Assembly (NCBI RefSeq): GCF_004770155.1
Contig: NZ_RQFA01000032.1
Coordinates: forward strand, 62,001-126,000
DNA from: Leptospira gomenensis
GTDB taxonomy: Bacteria > Spirochaetota > Leptospiria > Leptospirales > Leptospiraceae
Reading direction: 5' to 3'
Length of the DNA: 64,000 nucleotides
The notes beneath the pieces were generated by a model. That model was not told the DNA's origin. It saw nothing but the letters and a program-made list of their open reading frames with translations, and searched no databases. Both the position numbers and the translations under genes were made by a program. Below are positions 19,264 to 29,666 of this stretch, one piece after another. Position 1 is the stretch's first letter, and every line of letters starts with the position of its first letter.

Positions 19264-20325
19264 TCAGAACAATGTGTTTATGTTGTAAACAACACGGATA
19301 CGTTTGATTACGTCCTCGGGTTGGATCCACTCCATACAGGCGAAATCTTTACGAAAGCAGGTCGTGTTTCCGTAGATGCTGCAAGGTCTGCAGGGAAGAT
19401 TATCGATTTGTAATACTCCTGAATCTTCCTGCCCGAAAGGTGCAAATCCGGAATAGGGATGGGTGGTTCCGTAAATTCCTATGACGGGTCGTTTTAAAAG
19501 CGCGGCGATATGAACGTTCGAGGAATCCATCCCTATCATAAGATCCATTTTTTCCATGATCCCGAGTTCTCCCCGGATTCCGAGTTTTCCGCCCGATACT
19601 ATCTTTAGGGAGTCCTCGCTTCCCTTACTCCAGTCCTCGAGAATTTTCGATTCTTCCTTCGAGCCGAAGAGGAATATCTTCACCCCTGGAAATTCTTCGA
19701 GAAGCAGTTTCAGCAGATTTCTACTTTTTTCACGAGGCCATTCCTTGAGTTCGTGCCCTGCGAACGGGGCAAAGCCGATCCAAAGACTTTCTTTTTTTTG
19801 AATATTCTGGGATCCGAAAAATTCCTTCGCGAATATCTTAGACTCAGGATCCACGTTGATCCAAGGTCCTTTGCGGACCGAGGCGGGAAAACCGGCGTTT
19901 TCGAAAACTTTAAGATATCGATCCACCGTGTGCGGAAGCGGAGAAAGTATCTTTTTTTTCTGTCGGATTTGCCTGAGTTTTTCCTTTCTTCCTTTTACGA
20001 TCCGAAATACCCCGATCCCTCGGATGGAAAACAGTAAACTGATCAGGCGGGAGCGGACGGAAGAATGTAGATCGATGATTTTTTCGTAGGGACCGAGTTT
20101 GTTGATTTCCTGAAAAAGACGATAGAGTCCGCGAATCCCACGATATCGTTTTAGATTGAATCCAACGACGTTTACGTTGGGAATATTGTAGAAGAAGGGG
20201 GCGTAGTTACCCCGTGTAACGATCGTTAGTTGAATGTTGGTGTATTTCGCCGCGATAGCGATGATCGCGGGTGCCATAAGGGCCACGTCCCCCATGGCCG
20301 AAAAACGCATGACCAGTAAATTCAT
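19264..20325 (-). CDS. GT9-family LPS heptosyltransferase-like protein
   Basis: Family 9 glycosyltransferase of 353 residues, the class that adds ADP-heptose to lipopolysaccharide core. The start MNLLVMRFSAMGDVALMAPA is the typical GT9 N-terminus. GFAPFAGHELKEWPREK and MIGMDSSNVHIAALLKRPVIGIYGTTHP form the nucleotide-sugar site. The C-terminus has the Cys-rich LPCRPCSIYGNTTCFRKDFAC found in many GT9 proteins. The sugar may be heptose or another. Its ATG overlaps the stop of the DUF4254 gene by 4 bp, a strong sign of coupled expression. A 77-bp gap separates its stop from the converging GT4 gene. Confidence 0.92.
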   Translation of the reverse strand: MNLLVMRFSAMGDVALMAPAIIAIAAKYTNIQLTIVTRGNYAPFFYNIPNVNVVGFNLKRYRGIRGLYRLFQEINKLGPYEKIIDLHSSVRSRLISLLFSIRGIGVFRIVKGRKEKLRQIRQKKKILSPLPHTVDRYLKVFENAGFPASVRKGPWINVDPESKIFAKEFFGSQNIQKKESLWIGFAPFAGHELKEWPREKSRNLLKLLLEEFPGVKIFLFGSKEESKILEDWSKGSEDSLKIVSGGKLGIRGELGIMEKMDLMIGMDSSNVHIAALLKRPVIGIYGTTHPYSGFAPFGQEDSGVLQIDNLPCRPCSIYGNTTCFRKDFACMEWIQPEDVIKRIRVVYNINTLF

Positions 20326-20924
20326 GATTTTTTGGAATACAAGGAAGGATTCAGGTTTTGATCGTTGTACATTTTCATCTGCCTGTAAACCTTATAGAAC
20401 TTATCCCCTTTTTGCAGATCGTCGAGAAGTTCGTCAAGACAGCGTGACAGATCGACCCTTTGTTCCAAAAGGACCTCCAACTTTTTTTTGCAAGTATCGA
20501 TATGCGTTTGGTCGGCGTCTTTTCTTTGGGTCTGCTCTTCCATGTGATAGATTTTCAGTTCCAGAATGCTCATTCGATCGATGAGCCAAGCCGGCGTTTC
20601 GGAATTCATACGTGCGGTCGGTTTTCGGGCGACGTCCTTGTACTGGGAGGATATTCTATCATCGAGAATTTCTACTAAATCCGTCCGCTCCTGATTGAGT
20701 TTGTCGATCTGTCGTTTGAACCCGACCAAGTCCTTATCCGGAAGGTCCGGTCTGCGAATTTCGTCTTCTACGTGCCATTGGATCGTATCGATCTGATTTT
20801 TGCTGTAAAGAATGGATTCTACGCTGTCGGCCGGAAAGGGATTGGGAGAAGGGGCCTCCTTTTTATGCCAATCCAATACGGATTGCCGAAAAACGGATAC
20901 GACGGAGTTCGCTTGTAAGGTCAT
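20322..20924 (-). CDS. DUF4254 family protein
   Basis: Alpha-helical protein of 200 residues with regular heptad-like charged helices (DKDLVGFKRQIDKLNQERTD, DRMSILELKIYHMEEQTQ) and no signal peptide or membrane segment. The DRMSILELKIYHMEEQ block is a mark of DUF4254. Genes of this family are often found next to GT9 glycosyltransferases, as here, and a role in sugar metabolism or as partner of the transferase is suspected but not proven. Start ATG at 20924; its stop overlaps the GT9 start. It diverges from the patatin gene over 127 bp, which must hold both promoters, though I cannot pick convincing hexamers there. Confidence 0.85.
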   Translation of the reverse strand: MTLQANSVVSVFRQSVLDWHKKEAPSPNPFPADSVESILYSKNQIDTIQWHVEDEIRRPDLPDKDLVGFKRQIDKLNQERTDLVEILDDRISSQYKDVARKPTARMNSETPAWLIDRMSILELKIYHMEEQTQRKDADQTHIDTCKKKLEVLLEQRVDLSRCLDELLDDLQKGDKFYKVYRQMKMYNDQNLNPSLYSKKS

Positions 20925-21051
20925 TGTGTATAACTTCGAGCGACGAGCCAGAAAATCAAGAGAAAAGCGTCGAAACGGTTCCGATTCGAAACCGGAGCTT
21001 TGAGAAATCCTTTACATTCTCGTCGGATTGATTTAGAGTCAACGGCGTTCT

Positions 21052-22824
21052 ATGGCACGAAAAATTCATCCAGAAATTCTGAAATTTCTTTCGGGAATTT
21101 CCCTCTTTCAAAAATTGTCTCCCGCCGTTTTGACGCGTATTTATCAAAACATAGAGGAACGGAACGTCTTCAACCACGACGTTATCTACTATCGAGGGGA
21201 CTTATCGGATAAGTTGTTCATCGTTCGACACGGAGAAGTGATGTTGACGTTCGGAGAATCGGGGAAGGCAGTGAAGTATTTGGGCGAAGGGGAATTTTTC
21301 GCCGAAAACAGTCTGATGACCAGAACACAACACGCGGGTTCTGCGGTGGCCGTGATGGATTCTTTATTGTATGTTTTGGACGGGCATTTTTTTCTCAAAC
21401 TCGCGGAAAAAGAGCAAATCCTTTCCGGAAATTTAATCCGACTGATGAGCAATCGTTTTCGGGAACACCTGGAGCCGGAGGTTAAACTTTCTTCGGTTCC
21501 GCGCAGAATGATCTGTCATATTCCGTTGGAAACCGTACAAGGTTACAAAGATAAACTCGCCTCGATCGTAAGGATAGGCGGTAATTCGCACGAAGGAAAG
21601 ATGACTTTGCTTTCCATAGAATCTTTCGAAAAACAAAGTCTCCAGGATTCGATAAGAAAGTTATCCCAGTTGCGGAATCAATTCCCCGTAATCCATCTTT
21701 ACTTTCAAAACCCAGGTTTAAAACCGGAGTTGGATAAGCTCGTCTTTCAGGCGGATCAGATCGTATTCTGGGAGGACAACCCCGAACGGAATCAAAAAAA
21801 GAAAACGGAGATTCTCACGTATTTCCGTTCCCGGATTCGGAACTTCGCGGGAAGAACGATCCGATACATCGATTCCTCTAGTTCTATCCTTCCCGAGGAC
21901 AGCGTAAAACATCAGAAGATTTTCCATCAGGAAGAAACCTTCGGCAGATATCTCGTTTCCCGCACCAGAGGACTTGCGTTAGGCGGTGGAGGCGCGCGGG
22001 CTTTGGCGCACGTCGGTCTTCTGAGAGTATTAGAAAGAGAGAATATAAAGGTGGACTTCGTTTCCGGGGCTTCTTTCGGCGCGGTGATCGCCGCTTTGTA
22101 TGCGCGCGGAGAAAACACGGATTCCATCCACAAGATGATCTATAAGTTTTTCGGGGGAATCGACAAACCTTTCGATCCCACGGTTCCGCTCGTTTCGTTT
22201 TTCAAGGGAAAAAAGATGAATCGTATGCTCAAGGAAGCGTTCGGTTCCACGTTGATCGAAGATATGAAAATTCCGTTCGTCACTTCCGCCGTAGATTTAC
22301 ATAGCGGAGAGGAATACGTTATGGATCGTGGTCCGGTTTGGGAGGCGCTCGCCGCGGCGATGAGTTTACCGGGGATGTTTCCCCCCGTGTTTCACGGAGA
22401 TCATCTGCTCGTGGACGGCGGTGTGATCAACAATGTTCCCGAAAATTTAATCCGACAAAAGGGTGCCGATATCATCCTTTCCGCGAACGTTTCTCCGCTT
22501 CGCGACGAAGCCATCGTGCGACTTCTGGAAGACAGAAAGATAACGGGGAAATCATTCTTTAAGAATTTATGGGAAGATTTAAAGTATCCTCCGATTCTAA
22601 AAATCATGGGAAGAGCGATTACTCTGGAAGGAAGGGAAATCACACGGTTGAGAAAGGATAAGATGGATCTGTTCATCAATCTTCATATCGAAGAGTATTC
22701 GTTTTTCGATTTCGGTCGGTTCCGGGAAATCATACGCAAGGGGGAGGAAGAGGTGGAGAAACACCTGGAGGAGATCTATGATCTTTTTTATCCGGGTAAA
22801 AAGAATTCAAACAAGAAGAGATAA
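21052..22824 (+). CDS. patatin-like phospholipase with N-terminal cNMP-type domain
   Basis: Protein of 590 residues similar in layout to neuropathy-target-esterase/RssA proteins. The N-terminal 135 residues fold as a cyclic-nucleotide-binding domain (YYRGDLSDKLFIVRHGEVML, YLGEGEFFAENSLM), but the phosphate-binding Arg expected after it is missing in TQHAGSAVAV, so ligand binding is doubtful. A middle region of about 150 residues carries the Rossmann-like linker. The patatin domain at about 300-500 has GLALGGGGARALAHVG (oxyanion loop), GASFG with nucleophile Ser341 and DGG with Asp455, the complete Ser-Asp dyad. It probably hydrolyses phospholipid or lysophospholipid at the membrane. The C-terminal 18 bp overlap the convergent nucleosidase gene. 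Confidence 0.93.
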   Translation: MARKIHPEILKFLSGISLFQKLSPAVLTRIYQNIEERNVFNHDVIYYRGDLSDKLFIVRHGEVMLTFGESGKAVKYLGEGEFFAENSLMTRTQHAGSAVAVMDSLLYVLDGHFFLKLAEKEQILSGNLIRLMSNRFREHLEPEVKLSSVPRRMICHIPLETVQGYKDKLASIVRIGGNSHEGKMTLLSIESFEKQSLQDSIRKLSQLRNQFPVIHLYFQNPGLKPELDKLVFQADQIVFWEDNPERNQKKKTEILTYFRSRIRNFAGRTIRYIDSSSSILPEDSVKHQKIFHQEETFGRYLVSRTRGLALGGGGARALAHVGLLRVLERENIKVDFVSGASFGAVIAALYARGENTDSIHKMIYKFFGGIDKPFDPTVPLVSFFKGKKMNRMLKEAFGSTLIEDMKIPFVTSAVDLHSGEEYVMDRGPVWEALAAAMSLPGMFPPVFHGDHLLVDGGVINNVPENLIRQKGADIILSANVSPLRDEAIVRLLEDRKITGKSFFKNLWEDLKYPPILKIMGRAITLEGREITRLRKDKMDLFINLHIEEYSFFDFGRFREIIRKGEEEVEKHLEEIYDLFYPGKKNSNKKR

Positions 22825-23448
22825 GATCCATTTTTGAAGTCGATCGGATTCGACTCGATAGTTGGTTTTCCATTCCTCGCTTCCGCTCGGTCCCACTCCG
22901 TTGGTAAGCGCGAATAACGCGCCAAAAGGGATTTTAAAACGGGAACAAACGGAGGCGAGTCCCCAACACTCCATGTTTTCGAAACCGAGGTCGTTTTCGC
23001 GGAGATATTCCAAAACCTTTCCGCTCACGGTTTCGATCGTCAAGGAACCTGTGGCGTTCGTTTTAGAAATCAGAAGTTCCTCGTTCGTATCCGAAACTTG
23101 GAACGGATTTTCAAAGGATAGGGAATCCGGAACGATTTCCGGAACGTGGATTTTTTTTTCGATCTTAGACGGCTCTTGAATTTGGATTTCGAAAGAATGA
23201 CCGAACTTGCCTTTCCAAAAACGGGGATGAATCCAGGGATAGACTCCCGCGGAACCGACGAAAAGAATCTTAGACGGAAGGGTTTGTCCGTGCCGTTTTA
23301 GGTCGGAAAGAAATTCCCAGAGTCGTAAAGCGGCCTCCAAATTTCCTATGCCGCAAAGAAAGGTTTTTAACCTTCCATCGGCGGCGATTTTGTCGGACTC
23401 GGCGGCGATCGCGGAACAAAGGAGAGTATCCTTCGGATCAATCTTCAT
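22807..23448 (-). CDS. phosphorylase-superfamily nucleosidase
   Basis: Protein of 213 residues in the purine nucleoside phosphorylase/MTA-SAH nucleosidase superfamily. Family landmarks are AIAAESDKI, CGIGNLEAALRL, FVGSAGVY, the Glu-bearing NMECWGLAS that contacts the ribose hydroxyls, and LTNGVGPSGSEEW. The residues after the substrate Glu differ from those of MTA/SAH nucleosidase, so the substrate may be another nucleoside; futalosine hydrolase is one alternative, at low confidence. The ATG overlaps the stop of the acyl-CoA synthetase gene by 11 bp, so it is the last gene of an argC-synthetase-nucleosidase transcript. Its 3' end overlaps the convergent patatin gene by 18 bp. Confidence 0.82.
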   Translation of the reverse strand: MKIDPKDTLLCSAIAAESDKIAADGRLKTFLCGIGNLEAALRLWEFLSDLKRHGQTLPSKILFVGSAGVYPWIHPRFWKGKFGHSFEIQIQEPSKIEKKIHVPEIVPDSLSFENPFQVSDTNEELLISKTNATGSLTIETVSGKVLEYLRENDLGFENMECWGLASVCSRFKIPFGALFALTNGVGPSGSEEWKTNYRVESDRLQKWILSLLV

Positions 23449-25375
23449 CGTTTTCGTACAAGGATTGGATCACGTCGTGATACATCGAGAAAACGACGTT
23501 CCGTTTGAGTTTCATGGTTTCGGTCATTTCTTTTCCTTTTTCGAATTCTTTAGGAAGAATATGAACGTGCGCGATTTTTTCGAAGGTTTTGAATCCGGCC
23601 TTCGTGGAGATTTTTTCCTTTACGATGTTTTTAAAAAAAACGGAAATTTCTTTGGAGGAATTCCATTCGTTCGGATCCTTGGGAATCGATTTGCCCGATT
23701 TTTTGAATTCTTCCGCGACCCTCTCGAAAAACGGAACGATCAAAACTCCGAGATTTTTTCGATCCTGACCGACGACGATCACTTGGTTGATAAATTCCGA
23801 TTCCGTCAGTTTTGCTTCGATCGGGGCCGGCTCTAAATTTTCACCTCCGGAAAGGACGATCGTATCTTTCGCTCTTCCTGCGAATTTTAATTCACCCGTT
23901 TGTGTCCAAGTGAGAATGTCCCCGGAATCCAACCAACCGTCCTGCAATGCCTTGGCCGTTTTTTCCGGTTCTTTATAATAACCCGCGGTTACGTGCGGGC
24001 CCTTATGCCAGGCGACTCCTTTTTCTCCGGGGCGGGTGACGATTCTACCGTCTTCTCCCACAAGTTTGATGGAGGTTCCGGGTAACGGAATTCCTATACT
24101 TCCGTTTTTTGGAAGAGGGAATTCTCCGATGGCGCCAAGGCCGGTGGTTTCGGTCATACCGTAGGTTTCGATGATCGGAATTCCTGCGCTTCGAAAGAAA
24201 AACTGAATGTGAGAGGGCATCGCACCGGCGCCGCATAACGCGAAACGCATTCTTCCCCCGAAAAGATCGCGGACCCTCTGTAGAATTTTGTAGGAGATCA
24301 CTTTCAACGGATACAAAGTTAGGAGAAGAAGACCGGCCACAAGACGATCGAGTATTTTTTGATTGGGGTTTTCCTCTTCCAGAGAGGAATACGAATCGCG
24401 CAGCGTGTCTTGGAGTGCGGTCGTAATCGCAGAGATTTTTACGGCGAAGTGAAACAGATTTTGGCGCAGAGGCGGCGACTTACGAACCGTGTCATGGATC
24501 CGTTTGTAAAGTCCTTCCCAAAGTCGGGGAACGGAAACGAGAACGGTCGGTTTCACCTTCTGCATATCCGCCGGGATCGTAGGTACGGAAGAACAAGCCA
24601 TCGAAGCCCCCCAAGCGATGAGCGTCGTTTCTAAAAGACGTTCCGCGATATGCCAAGGTGGAAGAAAGATGATCGTCCGATCCTGGTACGAACCGGGAAC
24701 GAATTCCTGAAGTTGATGAATTCCCCAAGTAAAACTTCTGTGATGAAGCATCACTCCTTTCGGAGCCCCGGTGGTTCCGGAAGTATAGATGATCGTAGCG
24801 AGATCCTTTCCCGTGAGAATTTCTCCTCGTTGTTGATACGGTTTTTCCCCTTTTTTGAGGCGAAAGGATTCGCCCTCCAGGAGAGCGTCGTCCAAAAAGA
24901 AAAATTTGATTCCGGGAAGGCGGGATTTTGCGGATTCCAAATCCTTCCATTTGGAAGGAGGATCGATCAAAAGTATCGTTTTAACGTCCGCAAAACTCGA
25001 GGTTTCTTCCAGAAGTTTTTTGAGAACCTTTTCGTTTTCCAGAAAAAGGACCTTAGCTTCCGAATGGGAAAGAATGTATTTGAGATCGTCGAGGGTTGCG
25101 TCGCATCCTCGTGGAACGTCCACACAACCGATGGTCACGAGAGAAAGCGAACACAAGGACCATTCGTAACGATTGTCGCAGATCAGACCGGCGGTGTTTC
25201 CTTTTTCCATTCCGATCTGAAGTAGAAACGAAGAAAGATTTTTCAGGTTTTCATACCAATCTTTGTAGGAGATTCCCCGAAAATCGCCCGATTCCTCTCT
25301 GACCCAATACATGGGACGATCCGCATAAACCGTGCTAACGTCCCGGAGTAAATGGTACAAGCTCGTCTTTTCCAT
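23438..25375 (-). CDS. long-chain acyl-CoA synthetase (AMP-forming)
   Basis: ANL-superfamily ligase of 645 residues that activates fatty acids with ATP and CoA. Motifs: TIIYTSGTTGAPKGVMLHH (P-loop, about 195), FLPPWHIAERL, ETYGMTETTG (A5), GWLDSGDI (A7) and a C-terminal region whose catalytic Lys should lie in EMTETMKLKRN. Length and the LPP-H-ER motif fit the long-chain fatty acid class related to the FadD/FAA enzymes. It supplies acyl-CoA for beta-oxidation or lipid synthesis; leptospires use long-chain fatty acids as their main carbon source, so several paralogues are expected. It lies 6 bp after argC on the same strand. Confidence 0.94.
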   Translation of the reverse strand: MEKTSLYHLLRDVSTVYADRPMYWVREESGDFRGISYKDWYENLKNLSSFLLQIGMEKGNTAGLICDNRYEWSLCSLSLVTIGCVDVPRGCDATLDDLKYILSHSEAKVLFLENEKVLKKLLEETSSFADVKTILLIDPPSKWKDLESAKSRLPGIKFFFLDDALLEGESFRLKKGEKPYQQRGEILTGKDLATIIYTSGTTGAPKGVMLHHRSFTWGIHQLQEFVPGSYQDRTIIFLPPWHIAERLLETTLIAWGASMACSSVPTIPADMQKVKPTVLVSVPRLWEGLYKRIHDTVRKSPPLRQNLFHFAVKISAITTALQDTLRDSYSSLEEENPNQKILDRLVAGLLLLTLYPLKVISYKILQRVRDLFGGRMRFALCGAGAMPSHIQFFFRSAGIPIIETYGMTETTGLGAIGEFPLPKNGSIGIPLPGTSIKLVGEDGRIVTRPGEKGVAWHKGPHVTAGYYKEPEKTAKALQDGWLDSGDILTWTQTGELKFAGRAKDTIVLSGGENLEPAPIEAKLTESEFINQVIVVGQDRKNLGVLIVPFFERVAEEFKKSGKSIPKDPNEWNSSKEISVFFKNIVKEKISTKAGFKTFEKIAHVHILPKEFEKGKEMTETMKLKRNVVFSMYHDVIQSLYENDED

Positions 25376-25381
25376 AGGCGT

Positions 25382-26398
25382 TTACGGGAGTAATCCGGTC
25401 GTTTCCGGATTTCCTGTCATTAGGTTGATATTTTGTAGAGCTTGTCCAGCCGCGCCTTTTACCAAGTTGTCCAAGGCGGAAACGACGACTAACGTGTTTC
25501 CTTTTCGTCTCAGGGAAATGTCCAGAAAATTCGTGTTCTGTATTTTTTTGAGTTCGATTTCTTCGGGAGTTTTGCGGATCCGAACAAACGGTTCGTTTTG
25601 AGAAGAGGAAAGTAGCATTTCCATCGGGTCGGAGGCAGGTTCGGATTCGAATTCCAAGACGATCGTTGACAAAATTCCCCGATACACGGGAAGAAGATGC
25701 GGCACGAATATTACTTCCGGTTCGGGAAGATCCGATTTCAAGAAAACGTATTCTCGGATCTCCGGTTCGTGTTGGTGTGTCGTTACCTTATACGCTCGAA
25801 AATTTTCGTACACTCCCGTGTAGGAAAAACCCGAGTCTTCGGTTCTTCCGCCGGCACCGGAAACCCCGGATTTGGAGTCGGCGACGATCCTGGGTTTTAG
25901 ATTTTTTCTGAGTTCGTTTAACAAAAATACGGGAAGGATCACCGACGTGGAAAAACAACCGGGATTGGAAACGAAATCCGCACCCAGAAGTTTTTCCCGA
26001 AACATTTCCGGAATTCCGAACACGGCTTTGTCCACGTAGGAGAATCTGGTGTGTTCGAGTTTATAAGCCTTTTCGAATATTTCCCGGTTATGAAGTCGAT
26101 ATACTCCGGATAGATCGATCACCTTGTGACCTGCGTTCAGAAATTTAGGAGCCGCCTCGATGGAAACCTCGTTCGGAACGGCAAGCACGACTAACGAGCC
26201 GCGTGGAAGCGGATCTTCGTGTTTTCGAAAAGTCAGATTTTTAGGGAATGGGATTTCCGGAAACACTTCCGAAAGTGTTTTTCCGGCGAGTTTATCGCTC
26301 GTGATATGAACCACTTGGTGCGTAGATTGATGCGAAAGGAGGGAGAGAAGTTCCTTACCGGTAAGTCCACCTGCGCCTAAAATACTGATCTCTGTCAT
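25382..26398 (-). CDS. argC: N-acetyl-gamma-glutamyl-phosphate reductase
   Basis: Third step of arginine synthesis: NADPH-dependent reduction of N-acetylglutamyl phosphate. The 338-residue protein starts with the dinucleotide fold [20 protein letters not shown], then [20 protein letters not shown], the catalytic NPGCFSTS with Cys148, KSGVSGAGG and THQHEPEI with the active-site His, all as expected. A 110-bp gap to recA on the same strand contains recA's terminator, so argC probably has its own promoter there. It heads a three-gene transcript with the acyl-CoA synthetase and nucleosidase; other arg genes are not in the window. Confidence 0.96.
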   Translation of the reverse strand: MTEISILGAGGLTGKELLSLLSHQSTHQVVHITSDKLAGKTLSEVFPEIPFPKNLTFRKHEDPLPRGSLVVLAVPNEVSIEAAPKFLNAGHKVIDLSGVYRLHNREIFEKAYKLEHTRFSYVDKAVFGIPEMFREKLLGADFVSNPGCFSTSVILPVFLLNELRKNLKPRIVADSKSGVSGAGGRTEDSGFSYTGVYENFRAYKVTTHQHEPEIREYVFLKSDLPEPEVIFVPHLLPVYRGILSTIVLEFESEPASDPMEMLLSSSQNEPFVRIRKTPEEIELKKIQNTNFLDISLRRKGNTLVVVSALDNLVKGAAGQALQNINLMTGNPETTGLLP

Positions 26399-26445
26399 AA
26401 TCCTCTTTTTAAGAGAGAATTTAATCCGGGGAAAAAGCTGTAACT

Positions 26446-26504
<59 letters not shown>

Positions 26505-26507
26505 GTG

Positions 26508-27596
<1,089 letters not shown>

Positions 27597-27684
27597 AATA
27601 CCTTCTCCCATAAGTTTTTGCCTCCGGATCATCGGTTCCGAGGCAGGAGCCCGCGTTTAAGAGCGGTTCACTTTTTTTAGTATA

Positions 27685-27753
27685 AATCAAACTCCGGACA
27701 AAAAAAGAATCAGCCGGTTCGAAAAAGTCGGTTTGATTCGATTTTCGAAAATC
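27685..27753. promoter_or_regulatory. cluster of inverted repeats upstream of recA
   Basis: Octamer AATCAAAC (27685-27692) is mirrored by GTTTGATT (27731-27738), and immediately beyond it GATTTTCGAAAATC (27740-27753) is a perfect 14-bp palindrome. They lie 90-160 bases upstream of the recA ATG. On the minus strand TATACT, a possible -10, lies within this block. Whether these are operators is unknown. Confidence 0.35.
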
Positions 27754-27829
27754 TTGGGTTTATGTCACCAGGTTTTCTGGAGACAAATCTAAAATAGAAG
27801 TAAGTATTTGTATAGTAAATTTTTGATTA

Positions 27830-28648
27830 TTATCGGGAAAGGATCGATTTTTTTTCTTGGTCCAGATCTTTTTGGGATTGGATCGCTTTGCGAAGAGTTT
27901 CCCGATTGCGAATCAAAAAACTGCGCAAAAAGAATCCCAGCACGAGGGCTGCGGCGAGGCAGAGTGCAGAAGCGACTCCGAACCGGAACCAAAAGGAGAT
28001 CGAGGTTTGAGAGGGAAACAAAAACAACGTTCCCGAAGACAAACGCAAAACCTCGCAGTCACGGCACGAATTTTTGCGGGATTTGAAGTAGGCTTGAAAA
28101 TCCGAAAATGAGAAATTTTTTATTTCCTCGTGTTCCGGAGAATTTTGCGAGTATAACAAAACCTCGTCTTCGGAAAAATAATAGAACGCGGACGTAATTC
28201 CCGTTTTCGGAAATTCCACCAAACCGGTGTTTTGCGGTCTTCCGAGATAAAAGTCCACGAAATACGTACCGGTCGTAAAACTGGAAATCTGAGAAAGATT
28301 GGGAAATTCCTTTCCCGAAGTAAGAAACAAGAACAGATCCGACTTCGAATTTCGAATCCTAAGTCCTCCCAAATTCGGAATCGTTTTGAGTTCCTTTTGG
28401 AGAATTTCTTTGGAGGGAAATTTGGTTTCGGACAACTTGGGTTTTAAAATCGTTTTGAGAACGGTTTCCAGACGAACGGTTTCGTCCTTTTTCCAAACGG
28501 GGATCGTTTCGAGGAGCCAAGCACGTTCGACCGAAATCGGATCTCCTAAAAATCTGCGTAAAGAAATCAATCGTTCCGAAGACGAGTCCGCGTTTGCGGA
28601 GGAAAAAAAAGGCGAGAAAAGAAAAAGTAGAACGAGATTTCGTTTCAT
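27830..28648 (-). CDS. exported protein with one C-terminal membrane segment, unknown
   Basis: I do not recognise this 272-residue protein. It has a signal peptide (MKRNLVLLFLFSPFFSSANA), a soluble middle with no catalytic motif but a Cys pair CRDC near residue 195, one transmembrane segment at about 222-246 (WFRFGVASALCLAAALVLGF) and a Lys/Arg/Glu-rich cytoplasmic tail ending QKDLDQEKKSILSR. This is a type I membrane topology with most of the protein in the periplasm. It stands alone, upstream of recA and divergent from the HIT gene. No function can be assigned. Confidence 0.72.
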   Translation of the reverse strand: MKRNLVLLFLFSPFFSSANADSSSERLISLRRFLGDPISVERAWLLETIPVWKKDETVRLETVLKTILKPKLSETKFPSKEILQKELKTIPNLGGLRIRNSKSDLFLFLTSGKEFPNLSQISSFTTGTYFVDFYLGRPQNTGLVEFPKTGITSAFYYFSEDEVLLYSQNSPEHEEIKNFSFSDFQAYFKSRKNSCRDCEVLRLSSGTLFLFPSQTSISFWFRFGVASALCLAAALVLGFFLRSFLIRNRETLRKAIQSQKDLDQEKKSILSR

Positions 28649-28830
28649 AAATCACACAAGCCGGTTTTTAAAAATAAGTGGTTTCTATCTTCCGAAAAAA
28701 ACGGATTCTGAAAAGAAGAAATCGGATTTCCCGAGGAAGAAATTCCCGTTTTCGAAAAATGAAAAAGCGGATTTTTTTCTATACATACGACCTTCTTCGG
28801 AATACTATACGAATCCGTCCGGTTCCGTTT

Positions 28831-29220
28831 ATGAAAGATTGTCCTATTTGTAGATTCTTTGAGTCCCTTTCTCCGAACGATACTTTGGGGACGTTCGGGG
28901 AATTCTCCGTTCGTCACAGCGAGGTAGAAAAACACCTTCCCGGATATCTCTATATCGAACCGAAATCGCATTGGACCTCGTATGCGGATTGGAATCCGGA
29001 AAGTTTTTCCGATTTCGGAAACGCGCTCCGTTTCGCCACGCAGTGGATTTACGAATTTCATTCTCCGTTAAAGGTTTATACGGTTACGGTTTCCGAAATG
29101 GTTCCCCATATGCACTTTCACCTTATACCGCGTTATACGGACGATCTGAGAGGAATGGATTATATCCGTCTGGCGTTACAAGGACAACTTCCCGAATCGG
29201 AGCATATTCGTAATTTATAA
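28831..29220 (+). CDS. HIT-family protein
   Basis: Small histidine-triad protein of 129 residues, a nucleotide hydrolase or transferase of the AP-A/AMP-phosphoramidate class. It opens MKDCPICRFFESL, the Cys-x-x-Cys beginning seen in many HIT proteins, and has the triad MHFHLIPR in the form H-x-H-x-H (preceded by EMVPH). I chose the ATG at 28831 because longer readings begin in low-complexity sequence. The specific substrate is unknown. The gene precedes a lipoprotein gene by 25 bp, probably in the same mRNA. Confidence 0.87.
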   Translation: MKDCPICRFFESLSPNDTLGTFGEFSVRHSEVEKHLPGYLYIEPKSHWTSYADWNPESFSDFGNALRFATQWIYEFHSPLKVYTVTVSEMVPHMHFHLIPRYTDDLRGMDYIRLALQGQLPESEHIRNL

Positions 29221-29245
29221 TGTATTAATCTAAGGAAGGGTCGGA

Positions 29246-29623
29246 ATGAAAACTAAAATCGGAATTTTTTTCTTCGTTTTGGCGGCGTTCGCCGTTTTTA
29301 CGCAGAGTTGTATCTACCGCGACATCAGAGTTCCCGGACTGGGAACGAACTTCACACAGTATGTCGTTTCCTCGGATGATTTTCAGATTTTGGGAACCGT
29401 GGAAACGGAAGGAGTTTATACGAGTTGGTTTATGTTGGTGGTTCTCGGTGAAACCGGTTACAGGGAATTGCTCGATAAATCCAAGGGTTTGGGAGGAGAC
29501 GAAATCATGAATTACCGTTTCGAGATCCAGGAAACGAGCGTTTTGTTTTTCGTTTGGAATCGGATCAAGTGGAAAGCGACTGCTCAAGCCATAAAATTCA
29601 GGGAAAAAATCAAGAAGCCGTGA
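29246..29623 (+). CDS. small lipoprotein, unknown function
   Basis: Predicted 125-residue lipoprotein. Signal MKTKIGIFFFVLAAFAVFTQSC ends at Cys22 with the spirochaete-tolerant S-C. The mature protein has a hydrophobic TSWFMLVVLG, then GLGGDEIMNYRFEIQET, similar to the GGDEI-N-R pattern found in several small leptospiral and bacteroidete lipoproteins, and a basic end. I cannot name a family with confidence. It lies between the HIT gene and tldD on the same strand. Confidence 0.8.
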   Translation: MKTKIGIFFFVLAAFAVFTQSCIYRDIRVPGLGTNFTQYVVSSDDFQILGTVETEGVYTSWFMLVVLGETGYRELLDKSKGLGGDEIMNYRFEIQETSVLFFVWNRIKWKATAQAIKFREKIKKP

Positions 29624-29666
29624 TAGAAACGGACTCTCCTTCGGCTTCGGAGTCTAAAAGGATAGA

